A stretch of DNA of 64,000 nt from an uncultured Actinomycetes bacterium. GTDB lineage: Bacteria > Actinomycetota > CADDZG01 > WHSQ01. The position numbers and the translations under genes were made by a program. Shown here one piece after another: positions 56,498 to 64,000 of this stretch. Under the pieces are notes generated by a model that saw only the letters and a list, made by a program, of their open reading frames with translations, had not been told where the DNA came from and made no database searches. Numbering within the stretch: position 1 is the stretch's first letter; every line of letters starts with the position of its first letter. The DNA lies in NCBI GenBank assembly GCA_937863385.1, contig CALMBW010000002.1, forward strand, positions 62,001 through 126,000, read 5' to 3'.

Positions 56498-59400
56498 ATG
56501 GTGGATGCCTCAGACCTTGTGACTCCCGATGCAGCTCAGCGGAGCGTGATCGATCACGGCTCGGGTGTGCTTGCGGTCTCGGGGGGGCCGGGGACGGGAA
56601 AGACGACCGCGCTGCTCGAGCGCTTCGTGACCCTCGCCACTTCCGAGGGCTGCACCGCCGATCGCATCTTGCTGTTGGTGCCCAATCGCACTGAGAAGAT
56701 GGAACTGCAGCGGAGCCTGGCGCGGCGGTTGCTCTTTGACGAGGGCCTGGCCGCGGTGATCGACATCCCGGTCTACACGTGGCATGGGCTGGCGTACCAC
56801 CTCGTCTCTCGCAACTACGACAAGCTCGGGTACCAGGAACCGCCGGTGCTGCTGACCAGTCCCGAGCAGTGGGGTTCCGTGCGTGAGGCGCTCGCGAAAG
56901 AGGACCCGGCGAACTGGCCGCATCACCGGCACCTGCTGCGCAACCGCGGCTTCGTCGACGAGGTCGTGGACTTCTTCATCCGGGTGGGGCAGCGGGGGAT
57001 GGAGCCATCGGAGCTGGAACCTCTGGGCGAGCTGCGCCCGCAGTGGAGATCACTGATCTCTTTCTACCGGCGTCATCACAACACGATGCGACAGCGCAAT
57101 CGCGTCGATTACCCGACGTTGATGCGCGACGCGGTGGAACTGATCGCCAACTGGCGCGAGGTGCGTGACGGTTTGCAGAGACGTTTCATGCACCTGCTCG
57201 TGGACGATGGGCAAGAGCTGGCGCTGATCCAGCAGCGATTGCTTTTCTTCTTGTCGATGCCACCGGAGGTCACGTCGGACGACACCCGGTCGTTGGTCGT
57301 GGCGGGGGATCCCGATTCCGCGATCGAAACGTTCAGGGGGGCCGAGCCGCGCTGGATGGATTCGCTCGAGAAGGAGTTCGGGACCCACGAAAGCATCGTG
57401 CTCAACACCTCGTACCGGCTCGGACCGCAGGCAGGCGCGATGGCCTCAGCGCTCATCTCCAACAACGGAGAGGCCACGCATCGCCCCACGTCATACGACG
57501 GTGGCTCGACGATCGAGGTCAAGCGCTACGCGAACCTCGCCGCCGAAGCCGAGGCTGTCGCACGTGCATTGCGCCTGGCGCACCTGACCGAGAAGATCCC
57601 CTTCGATGAGATGGCGATCTTGCTGACATCGGCGCGGTCGATGCTTCCGGCATTCGAACGCGCACTGGATACGTTCCAGGTGCCGTTCTCGGTTAGTGCA
57701 CCCGACCGGCCGCTGGGCCGGGAACCCATCGTTCGTGCTTTCACCGACCTTGCGAAGTTCGCGTTCTCCGACGACCCCGATCCCGAGGCGCTGCAGCAAC
57801 TGCTGCGATCTCCGCTGATCGATCTTGCCGATCTCGACGTGCGCGAGTTGGAACGCCACGCTCGCGTGGCCAAGGTCACTCTGGCTCAACTTCTCGCCGA
57901 TCACAGCAGCGCCGAGATCTCCGATAGTGCCAGGGAAAAGATCGGCGAGCTCTCGCATCTCACGGAAGCTCTTCGGTCGGCACGCTCGGAGCCTGCGGAT
58001 CATGCCTTCTGGACCGTGTGGGATCGCTCCACCGTTTGCGCTCGCTTGCGGGAGAGTGCTCGCGCCGACATCCAGGATCCGTCGAACCGTGATCTCGATG
58101 CTCTGGTGGCATTCAGCCGCGCTTTGGGGCGCTTCGTAGAGCGCCGCAACGGCAAAGGGACCTTCGAGGACTATCTGGATTCGATGGGGCGGGCCGATTT
58201 CGGTTCGGACCCGTGGTTGCCGCCCGAGCGCTCGAAGGGCGGCGTCCAGGTGCTGTCGTTCCACGGCGCGAAAGGCAAGCAGTGGCAGCTCGTTGCCGTG
58301 TGCGGGGCCATCGAAGGATCAATCCCCAAGGGGCGGCGCGCCACCGGGCTGTTCGATCCCTACTTTCTTGACGAGACCGACCCCGTCCAGCGATCCCGTA
58401 AGAACGAGCAGGAGGATCGCCGGGTCTTCTACGTTGCCACCACGAGGGCCTCGCGGCTGTGCATCGTTACCACTTCGCCGGGACCGACCCGTCGTGGTGA
58501 GCCAAGTCGTTTCCTTACCGAGCTGACCGGCGAACCCTTAGAGGTAGAGGTACGCGAGGTCACCCAGCCGCTGACCTTCACCGAGGCGGCCGCTCGCTAC
58601 CGAAGGGTGCTGGCGGACACGAAAGCTGCTGCGCCGGAGCGGATCGCAGCCATCGCGGGACTGGCCGAGATCGTGCGGTTGGATCCCAGCTGCGCGGCAG
58701 CGCGGCCCGAGGAGTGGTGGTGGCGCTGGGACTGGACCGAGGGCTCGGTGCCGATCCGAACGCAACAAGCAGACGCGAACGACGACCTCCCTCACGACAA
58801 GCTCCGCACCAGCTATTCGCGGATCTCCACCTATGACAACTGTGGGTTGCAGTACCTGTTCTCGATCGTCCTGGGATTGGACCCCGAGAGTTCTCACAAC
58901 ATGGCGTTCGGATCGTGGATCCACAAGATCTTCGAAGAGATCGAGATCGGTGACATCCCCAAGGGGGACTTCGACGCCCTGAACGCTCGCTACCGCGAGT
59001 TGTTCGATCCGACGATCTTTCCCAACCGCGCGATGGCTCGCCAGTTCTGGCGGGACGGGCAGATCATGTTGCAGCGCTACATCGACCATCTGAAGCCGAA
59101 CGGATCTCTCAAAGCCGAGGTTGCCTTCAAGGTCGAGCTCGAAGGTCATCGGATCACCGGCCGGATCGACCGTATCGATCCAGTGGGCAGCAAGGGCAAG
59201 GTGGTGGTGACGGACTACAAAACGTCTCGGAATCCGCTGCATTGGAACGACGCCAAGGAATCGCTGCAACTTGCGATCTACCACCTGGCAGTGACCACCG
59301 ACCCCGAGCTCAAAGCTCTCGGCGAGCCGTACGAGATGCGTCTGGTCTATCCGGCGTCGATGTCGCGCGGTCAGGTGGCGACCCGTGCCCAGACCCCCGA

Positions 59401-59551
59401 GCAAGCACAGGAGGCGATCAAACGCTTGCCCGGCCTGATGGAGGGGGTGCTCGCGGAAGATTTCAGACCCAACCCCGAGGCCGACTGCATGTGGTGCAAG
59501 TTCAAACCGTTGTGTCCCTTGTGGTCCGAGGGCAAGGAACTGCCGGCATGA
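56498..59551 (+). CDS. adnA: UvrD-like helicase fused to RecB-type nuclease, AdnA-like subunit
   Basis: The 1017-residue protein has a Walker A motif SGGPGTGKTT (28-37), a divergent motif II (VDDGQE at 235-240 instead of DEYQD), AGDPDSAIETFRG, FHGAKGKQWQ (motif V type) and RRVFYVATTRAS (motif VI). The C-terminus is a PD-(D/E)XK nuclease (GSWIHKIFEE, GRIDRIDP, VTDYKTSRNP) with four Fe-S-type Cys (about 781, 997, 1000, 1006). In mycobacteria AdnA and AdnB form a heterodimer that resects DNA ends, with AdnA the weaker motor. ATGA overlap with adnB. Confidence 0.9.
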   Translation: MVDASDLVTPDAAQRSVIDHGSGVLAVSGGPGTGKTTALLERFVTLATSEGCTADRILLLVPNRTEKMELQRSLARRLLFDEGLAAVIDIPVYTWHGLAYHLVSRNYDKLGYQEPPVLLTSPEQWGSVREALAKEDPANWPHHRHLLRNRGFVDEVVDFFIRVGQRGMEPSELEPLGELRPQWRSLISFYRRHHNTMRQRNRVDYPTLMRDAVELIANWREVRDGLQRRFMHLLVDDGQELALIQQRLLFFLSMPPEVTSDDTRSLVVAGDPDSAIETFRGAEPRWMDSLEKEFGTHESIVLNTSYRLGPQAGAMASALISNNGEATHRPTSYDGGSTIEVKRYANLAAEAEAVARALRLAHLTEKIPFDEMAILLTSARSMLPAFERALDTFQVPFSVSAPDRPLGREPIVRAFTDLAKFAFSDDPDPEALQQLLRSPLIDLADLDVRELERHARVAKVTLAQLLADHSSAEISDSAREKIGELSHLTEALRSARSEPADHAFWTVWDRSTVCARLRESARADIQDPSNRDLDALVAFSRALGRFVERRNGKGTFEDYLDSMGRADFGSDPWLPPERSKGGVQVLSFHGAKGKQWQLVAVCGAIEGSIPKGRRATGLFDPYFLDETDPVQRSRKNEQEDRRVFYVATTRASRLCIVTTSPGPTRRGEPSRFLTELTGEPLEVEVREVTQPLTFTEAAARYRRVLADTKAAAPERIAAIAGLAEIVRLDPSCAAARPEEWWWRWDWTEGSVPIRTQQADANDDLPHDKLRTSYSRISTYDNCGLQYLFSIVLGLDPESSHNMAFGSWIHKIFEEIEIGDIPKGDFDALNARYRELFDPTIFPNRAMARQFWRDGQIMLQRYIDHLKPNGSLKAEVAFKVELEGHRITGRIDRIDPVGSKGKVVVTDYKTSRNPLHWNDAKESLQLAIYHLAVTTDPELKALGEPYEMRLVYPASMSRGQVATRAQTPEQAQEAIKRLPGLMEGVLAEDFRPNPEADCMWCKFKPLCPLWSEGKELPA

Positions 59552-62500
59552 GCGATCCCCGTAGTTCAGCAGCCATCCGAGCGGCCCTCAAAGGCTACGA
59601 ACCCACTGCCGAGCAATGGAAAGCGATCGCGCACCCACTCGAGCCGTTGTATCTGATCGCCGGCGCGGGTTCGGGCAAGACGGCAGTGATGGCAGCTCGC
59701 ATCGCGTGGGCTCTCGAAACGCAGCCGTTCACGCCGTCACAGATCCTTGGCCTCACATTCACCAACAAGGCTGCTCAAGAGTTGACCGAGCGCATCCATC
59801 TGGCGCTGGCCGAGGTGCACGACAGTTCCGGCGAAGACGTAACCGTCAGCACCTACAACGCGTTCGCGGCTGGGATCGTTCACGACTACGGATTGCTCGT
59901 CGGGATCGAACCGGAGGCCGGGCTGCTTTCCGATGCGCAGCAGTGGCAACTCTTGCTTTCGTGTTTGGACGACCTGCCACCGTTCGAGGCGATCGAGATC
60001 CGCTCCGCTTATGTCGTGGGCTCGGCTCTGAGGCTCGCATCGTCTGTCGCCGACCACATGGCCGACCTCGATGCGATCGACGCTGCGGCCGACCGGGTGT
60101 TGTCGATGAAGGGCATCGACGACGACATGATCAAAGCTGCCGAGAAGCGCAAGGAGCTCGTTCGTGCGGTCGCTGCCTACAGCGACGCGAAGCGCAAGTC
60201 CGGACGCATCGACTTCGGGGACCAGATCTCGAAAGCGGTCGAGATCCTCGAGGGTGACCCCGAGGTCCGAGATGCGTACCGCCAGCGATTCCCGTTCGTG
60301 CTCTTGGACGAGTACCAGGACACCAACGTGGCCCAGCGCAAGATGCTCCAGGCACTGGTTGGCGACAACGGTGCGGTGACGGCGGTCGGCGATGCGCGCC
60401 AGGCCATCTTCGCTTGGCGCGGGGCGACCATGTACAACCTGATCGGCTTCCCCGCAGACTTCCCGCGCGCAGACGGGGCTCACTACGCTCCCGTGTCTCT
60501 CTCGGAGAACTTCCGCTCCGGCGCACGCATCCTTGAAGTCGCCAACCGAGTGGTCGAGCGCATCGATGAATCGCGGCGTCCGGGTGACCCTCTGCGCGCT
60601 CAGCCGGGGAACGGGACGGGGGAAGTGTCCCTGGGGCTCTTCTCAGATGAGCGAGCCGAGGCCAGATGGATCGCGCAGCGGTGCGAGGCGCTTCATGGTG
60701 AGCCGACCGCCGCGGGCAGGGATCCGGTTCAATGGAAGGACATCGCCATCCTGGTACGCCGCAAGGCGGCGATGGACGCTTTGCTCCAAGCACTGGAAGA
60801 GCACGAGATCCCGGTCGAGGTGGTCGGTCTCGGCGGCCTGCTCAAGACCCCGGAAGTGACCGAGATCGTGGCTTGGTTGCGGGCGATCGAGACGAAACCC
60901 GGCGCCAACCGCTGGCTCGCTCGCATCCTGCTCGGCCCCCGCTGGCGCATCCACTACCGCGACCTGTCACTGCTGGCGCGATGGGCTACGTCCCAGAACT
61001 GGGATCTGCGGCTTCGCCTGGCCGGAGGAGACGAGGAGCGGGCGCGCGATATGGAGCCCGGCGAGGTTGCCTACTCGCTGACCGAAGCGCTTGGCCATCT
61101 AGACCAGATCGAAGACCTCGGACCACAGGCGCGCGAGCGCCTCGGAAGGTTCTCCGAACTCCTAGCGGTCATCCGGTCCAAGGCCAATGCGCCGCTCCTG
61201 GAACTCGTCCAGGAGGTCATCTCGCAAGCTGGGATATGGACCGCGCTCGAGGCGTCGGGTTCGCGTGCCGCGCCGGCGGCCTTACAGAACATCTCGAACT
61301 TCCTGGACCAGGTTGCGAGCTTCGCGCCGGTCGAGGGCGAGGCTGGTTTGCGGTCCTTCATCGCCTATCTCGATGCAGCCGAGGCGGCGGAGGAAACACT
61401 CGATGCCACCCAGCCCGCAGAGCAAGATTCGGTGAAGTTGATGACCGTGCACTCTGCCAAGGGGTTGGAGTTCGAGTGTGTGTTCGTGCCATCGGTTGCC
61501 GCCAAGGATGGGAAGTACGGCAAGACCTATTCGATCTTCCCCAACACCCGGGCGAGCAATCCGCTTACCAGCTATTCGGAGCTTCCTTACGAGGTGCGCG
61601 AGGACTCCGAGCATCTCCCTTCCTTCGAGGGCAACCTCAACAGGTTCAAAGATGCCGTCAAGGCGCGTGTTATCGAGGACGAACGCCGCCTCTTCTATGT
61701 TGCCTTGACCCGCGCCAAGCAGAGGTTGGCGGTGACCGCGGCGTGGTGGTACGGACGGGACAAGTCGATGAAGGGGCCGTCGGAGTTCTTCGAAGACCTC
61801 GAAGCTCTGACGGCAGAGGGCTTGATAGAGCTGGTGCAACGAGCCGATCCTCCAGACGAGAACCCGTTGTTCGACGCGATGGAGGACGGGCGCAACTGGC
61901 CTCCGATCCCGCGCACGGGCATCGAGGACGATCTCTTCCCCGAAGGGTGGGGGGCTGCAGCCGAGGCGGCCATCCTCGGCGCGACCGATCTGGACGATCT
62001 GCTGTCGAGGATCGATCCATCTGAAGCTGATGCTGCACGAGCTGTCATCGCGTCGCATCTCGAAGATCTCTCGGTTATCGCATCGGCGGCCGACCTTCAG
62101 GAACCCGTACCACTGGCCGTTCCCGACATCGTTTCGGCGACCAGCCTCGTGCGATTGACCAAGGGCCAGATCGGGGCATGGGACCTGATGCGTCCACTGC
62201 CCGATCGACCGACTATCGAGCGCAACGTGGGGACAGAGGTTCACCGGCTGATCGAAGAGAAGAGCCTGGGCATCTCTTCCTACGCCGACGAGGAAGAGCT
62301 TGACGAACCGTCGCCAGCCGATGTTGCGGACCGGGTTTCCGAAGCGTTGGCTCACTTCGAAGCGTCTGGTTACGGCGAACGGACGGTCGTAACGGCGCCT
62401 TCGGGCGAGCCCATGGTCGAGTTCCCCTTCACATTGCGTGTGGACGATCGGGTGGTGCGGGGACGGATCGACGCCGTGTACACGATGGACGAGGGTGGGG

Positions 62501-62679
62501 TGGAGATCGTCGATTTCAAGACCGGCCGCCGTCCACTGGTAACCGAGCCCCACGACCAGCTTCACGTTTACGCCACGGCGCTCGCTGCCAACGGTCTCCT
62601 GGATGAGAGCAAGTCCGTTCGCCTTACTTACCTGTACCTGGACGGAGAAGAGCCACTGACCCGGCTCTGGGAAAGGTGA
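59548..62679 (+). CDS. adnB: UvrD-like helicase fused to RecB-type nuclease, AdnB-like subunit
   Basis: The 1043-residue protein has a canonical motor: AGAGSGKT (38-45), LLDEYQDTN (Asp254-Glu255), VGDARQAIFAWRGA, VHSAKGLEFECVFVP and ERRLFYVALTRAKQRL. The C-terminal nuclease has VGTEVHRLIEE, VRGRIDAVYT, VDFKTGRRPL and QLHVYATAL, without the Fe-S cysteines. It should be the lead motor of the AdnAB pair that unwinds and resects double-strand breaks for recombination. Starts within the adnA stop. Confidence 0.92.
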   Translation: MSDPRSSAAIRAALKGYEPTAEQWKAIAHPLEPLYLIAGAGSGKTAVMAARIAWALETQPFTPSQILGLTFTNKAAQELTERIHLALAEVHDSSGEDVTVSTYNAFAAGIVHDYGLLVGIEPEAGLLSDAQQWQLLLSCLDDLPPFEAIEIRSAYVVGSALRLASSVADHMADLDAIDAAADRVLSMKGIDDDMIKAAEKRKELVRAVAAYSDAKRKSGRIDFGDQISKAVEILEGDPEVRDAYRQRFPFVLLDEYQDTNVAQRKMLQALVGDNGAVTAVGDARQAIFAWRGATMYNLIGFPADFPRADGAHYAPVSLSENFRSGARILEVANRVVERIDESRRPGDPLRAQPGNGTGEVSLGLFSDERAEARWIAQRCEALHGEPTAAGRDPVQWKDIAILVRRKAAMDALLQALEEHEIPVEVVGLGGLLKTPEVTEIVAWLRAIETKPGANRWLARILLGPRWRIHYRDLSLLARWATSQNWDLRLRLAGGDEERARDMEPGEVAYSLTEALGHLDQIEDLGPQARERLGRFSELLAVIRSKANAPLLELVQEVISQAGIWTALEASGSRAAPAALQNISNFLDQVASFAPVEGEAGLRSFIAYLDAAEAAEETLDATQPAEQDSVKLMTVHSAKGLEFECVFVPSVAAKDGKYGKTYSIFPNTRASNPLTSYSELPYEVREDSEHLPSFEGNLNRFKDAVKARVIEDERRLFYVALTRAKQRLAVTAAWWYGRDKSMKGPSEFFEDLEALTAEGLIELVQRADPPDENPLFDAMEDGRNWPPIPRTGIEDDLFPEGWGAAAEAAILGATDLDDLLSRIDPSEADAARAVIASHLEDLSVIASAADLQEPVPLAVPDIVSATSLVRLTKGQIGAWDLMRPLPDRPTIERNVGTEVHRLIEEKSLGISSYADEEELDEPSPADVADRVSEALAHFEASGYGERTVVTAPSGEPMVEFPFTLRVDDRVVRGRIDAVYTMDEGGVEIVDFKTGRRPLVTEPHDQLHVYATALAANGLLDESKSVRLTYLYLDGEEPLTRLWER

Positions 62680-62718
62680 GCCGGCCGCTTAAGGCCGCAA
62701 CCCGGGCATGATGGAGCG

Positions 62719-64000
62719 GTGAACGAGGTCCTATCCCGTTTCAGTGCTCCCACCCGAGAGTGGTTCTCGAGCTCGTTCTCGAAACCAACCAAGGCCCAAG
62801 ACGCCGCGTGGGCGGCCATCGCCGAAAACAAAGATGCGTTGGTGGTGGCTCCGACCGGATCGGGCAAGACGCTTGCTGCCTTCCTCTGGTCCATCGATCA
62901 GCTGATGAGCACGCCACTTCCGCCAAAGAAGCAGCGACTCCGCGTCTTGTACGTGTCCCCATTGAAGGCGTTGGCGGTGGACGTGGATAAGAACCTTCGC
63001 TCACCCTTGCGGGGGATCGAGCACGCGGCCCGGCGCCTGGGTACCCAGGTGCCCGAACTCACCGTTGGGGTCAGGACCGGCGACACTCCCGCCGAAGAAC
63101 GACGCCGTTTCGCGACCCAACCCCCCGACATCCTCATCACCACGCCCGAGTCGCTGTTCCTGTTGCTGACATCGGCGGCGCGTGAAGCGCTCTCGAACAT
63201 CGACACCGTGATCATCGATGAGGTGCATGCCGTAGCAGGCACGAAACGTGGCGCTCACCTTGCGCTCAGCCTCGAACGTCTCGACGCGTCTCTCGGCGAA
63301 CCGGCGCGCCGGATCGGACTAAGCGCAACGGTTCGGCCACTGGACGAGGTCGCTCGGTTCCTCGGGGGGAGTCGTCCGGTCGAGATCGTGGCTCCCGTGT
63401 CGCAGAAGGAGTTCGATCTGCGGGTGGTCGTTCCGGTCGAAGACATGGAGAACCCGTCATCGGACGTGGTCCCTCCAGTGGAAGACGAACTCGGGATCTA
63501 CGAGGGTTCTGCTGCGGGGGCCGAGGCGCAGAACAGCGTGTGGCCGCATGTCGAAGCCCAGCTTCTCAGCGTTATCGAGGCGCATACGTCGACGATCGTT
63601 TTCGTCAATAGCCGCAGGCTGGCCGAACGCCTCTGCTCTCGCCTCAACGAGCTGGCCGGCCGAGAGATAGCGCGTGCCCATCACGGCTCGGTAGCGCGTG
63701 AGCAGCGATCGTTGATCGAAGACGACCTGAAGGCGGGCCGGTTGCCGGCAGTGGTTGCGACCAGCTCTTTAGAGCTCGGCATCGACATGGGGGCGGTCGA
63801 TCTTGTCGTGCAGGTTGGGGCCCCCGACAGCGTGGCTTCGGGGCTGCAACGCGTTGGCCGAGCCGGTCACCAGGTGGGGGCCATCAGCCGCGGCCTCTTC
63901 TTTCCACGCTTCAGGGCCGATCTCCTCGAGTCGGCCGTCGTGGTCGAACGGATGGCCCGGGGCGAGATCGAAGCAACGCAGATCCCGGCCAACCCCCTCG
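62719..64000 (+). CDS. lhr: Lhr-type ATP-dependent helicase (partial, runs off the window)
   Basis: The visible 427 residues start at GTG 62719 and show SF2 motifs: TKAQDAAW (Q-like), APTGSGKTLAAFLWS (Walker A), VSPLKALAVDV, TTPESLFLLL, IIDEVHAVAGTKRG (DEVH), GLSATVRP, FVNSRRLAERL, VATSSLELGIDMG and QRVGRAGHQ. This is the Lhr family, a 3'-5' DNA helicase for repair that acts on RNA-DNA hybrids. The C-terminal Lhr-specific domain is outside the window. Gene follows adnB by 39 bases, probably in the same operon. Confidence 0.95.
   Translation, partial: MNEVLSRFSAPTREWFSSSFSKPTKAQDAAWAAIAENKDALVVAPTGSGKTLAAFLWSIDQLMSTPLPPKKQRLRVLYVSPLKALAVDVDKNLRSPLRGIEHAARRLGTQVPELTVGVRTGDTPAEERRRFATQPPDILITTPESLFLLLTSAAREALSNIDTVIIDEVHAVAGTKRGAHLALSLERLDASLGEPARRIGLSATVRPLDEVARFLGGSRPVEIVAPVSQKEFDLRVVVPVEDMENPSSDVVPPVEDELGIYEGSAAGAEAQNSVWPHVEAQLLSVIEAHTSTIVFVNSRRLAERLCSRLNELAGREIARAHHGSVAREQRSLIEDDLKAGRLPAVVATSSLELGIDMGAVDLVVQVGAPDSVASGLQRVGRAGHQVGAISRGLFFPRFRADLLESAVVVERMARGEIEATQIPANPL

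Noticed and set aside
1-64000. CRISPR arrays, tRNA genes, rRNA genes, transposases, integrases, phage structural genes
   Set aside because: None was seen on reading both strands; Cas4-like cysteines at 35478 are not accompanied by any cas gene or repeat array.

Overview
This window reads as chromosomal DNA from a high-GC member of the Actinomycetota, most likely a lineage without a well-studied model species. The evidence is the set of actinobacterial families it carries: an AdnA/AdnB-type pair of helicase-nucleases next to Lhr, DUF5319, DUF5679, DUF6458 and DUF4333 proteins, a FolP2-type dihydropteroate synthase paralogue, a MhuD-like haem monooxygenase, a PASTA-domain Ser/Thr kinase, ThyX, and heavy use of GTG and TTG starts. 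Gene starts fall into two classes: Shine-Dalgarno-led genes, and a large class where a TAnnnT -10 hexamer sits 6-7 bases before the start codon, which implies leaderless mRNA. No rRNA, tRNA or CRISPR array was seen.

Layout. 1-7118: MaoC hydratase, secreted proteins (one with RTX-type repeats), a zinc-finger rhomboid protease, a metal-dependent phosphodiesterase with an apparent CTG start, and an operon of coiled-coil lipoprotein, PASTA kinase and DUF4333 lipoprotein. 7121-10514: NUDIX hydrolase, EamA exporter, FolP2-type protein, single-domain response regulator, prepilin peptidase. 10527-13176 (minus): a three-gene cyclic-di-GMP operon (REC-GGDEF-HTH, response regulator, HD-GYP); its first gene has no ordinary start codon. 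13332-15260: DUF5319, ParA, zinc-ribbon and histone-like proteins. 15315-18093: patatin, an XRE-MNT/HEPN toxin-antitoxin module, an HNH endonuclease remnant and a 650-base intergenic region ending in a strong hairpin.

18094-31654: dodecin, a metallo-beta-lactamase-fold hydrolase and histidine catabolism genes (hutI, hutH, a formimidoylglutamate-deiminase-like amidohydrolase, and hutU about 6.5 kb beyond). The cluster is interrupted by secreted proteins. Just before hutU lies an acquired or duplicated segment bounded by two non-identical copies of the hutU 3' end. 31678-44179: housekeeping and metabolic genes (thyX, lgt, enoyl-CoA hydratase, a RecB-like Fe-S nuclease, sensor kinase, phosphoglycerate-mutase family, haem monooxygenase, carotenoid-type FAD oxidoreductase). 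44298-55444: mostly exported proteins (M14 carboxypeptidase, DacB, cupredoxin, Tat-exported phosphoesterase, lipoproteins, a second RTX-type protein) plus a phosphotransferase and a DinB protein. 55609-64000: two small membrane proteins, then adnA-adnB-lhr, an operon for DNA-end processing and repair.

The hut genes together would convert histidine to urocanate, imidazolonepropionate and formimidoylglutamate, with the amidohydrolase as candidate for the next step. No wholly new system is certain. The observations most worth testing are the REC-GGDEF-HTH operon with its non-canonical start, the leaderless start grammar (which also reveals two genes under 50 codons), and the mosaic junction at hutU.
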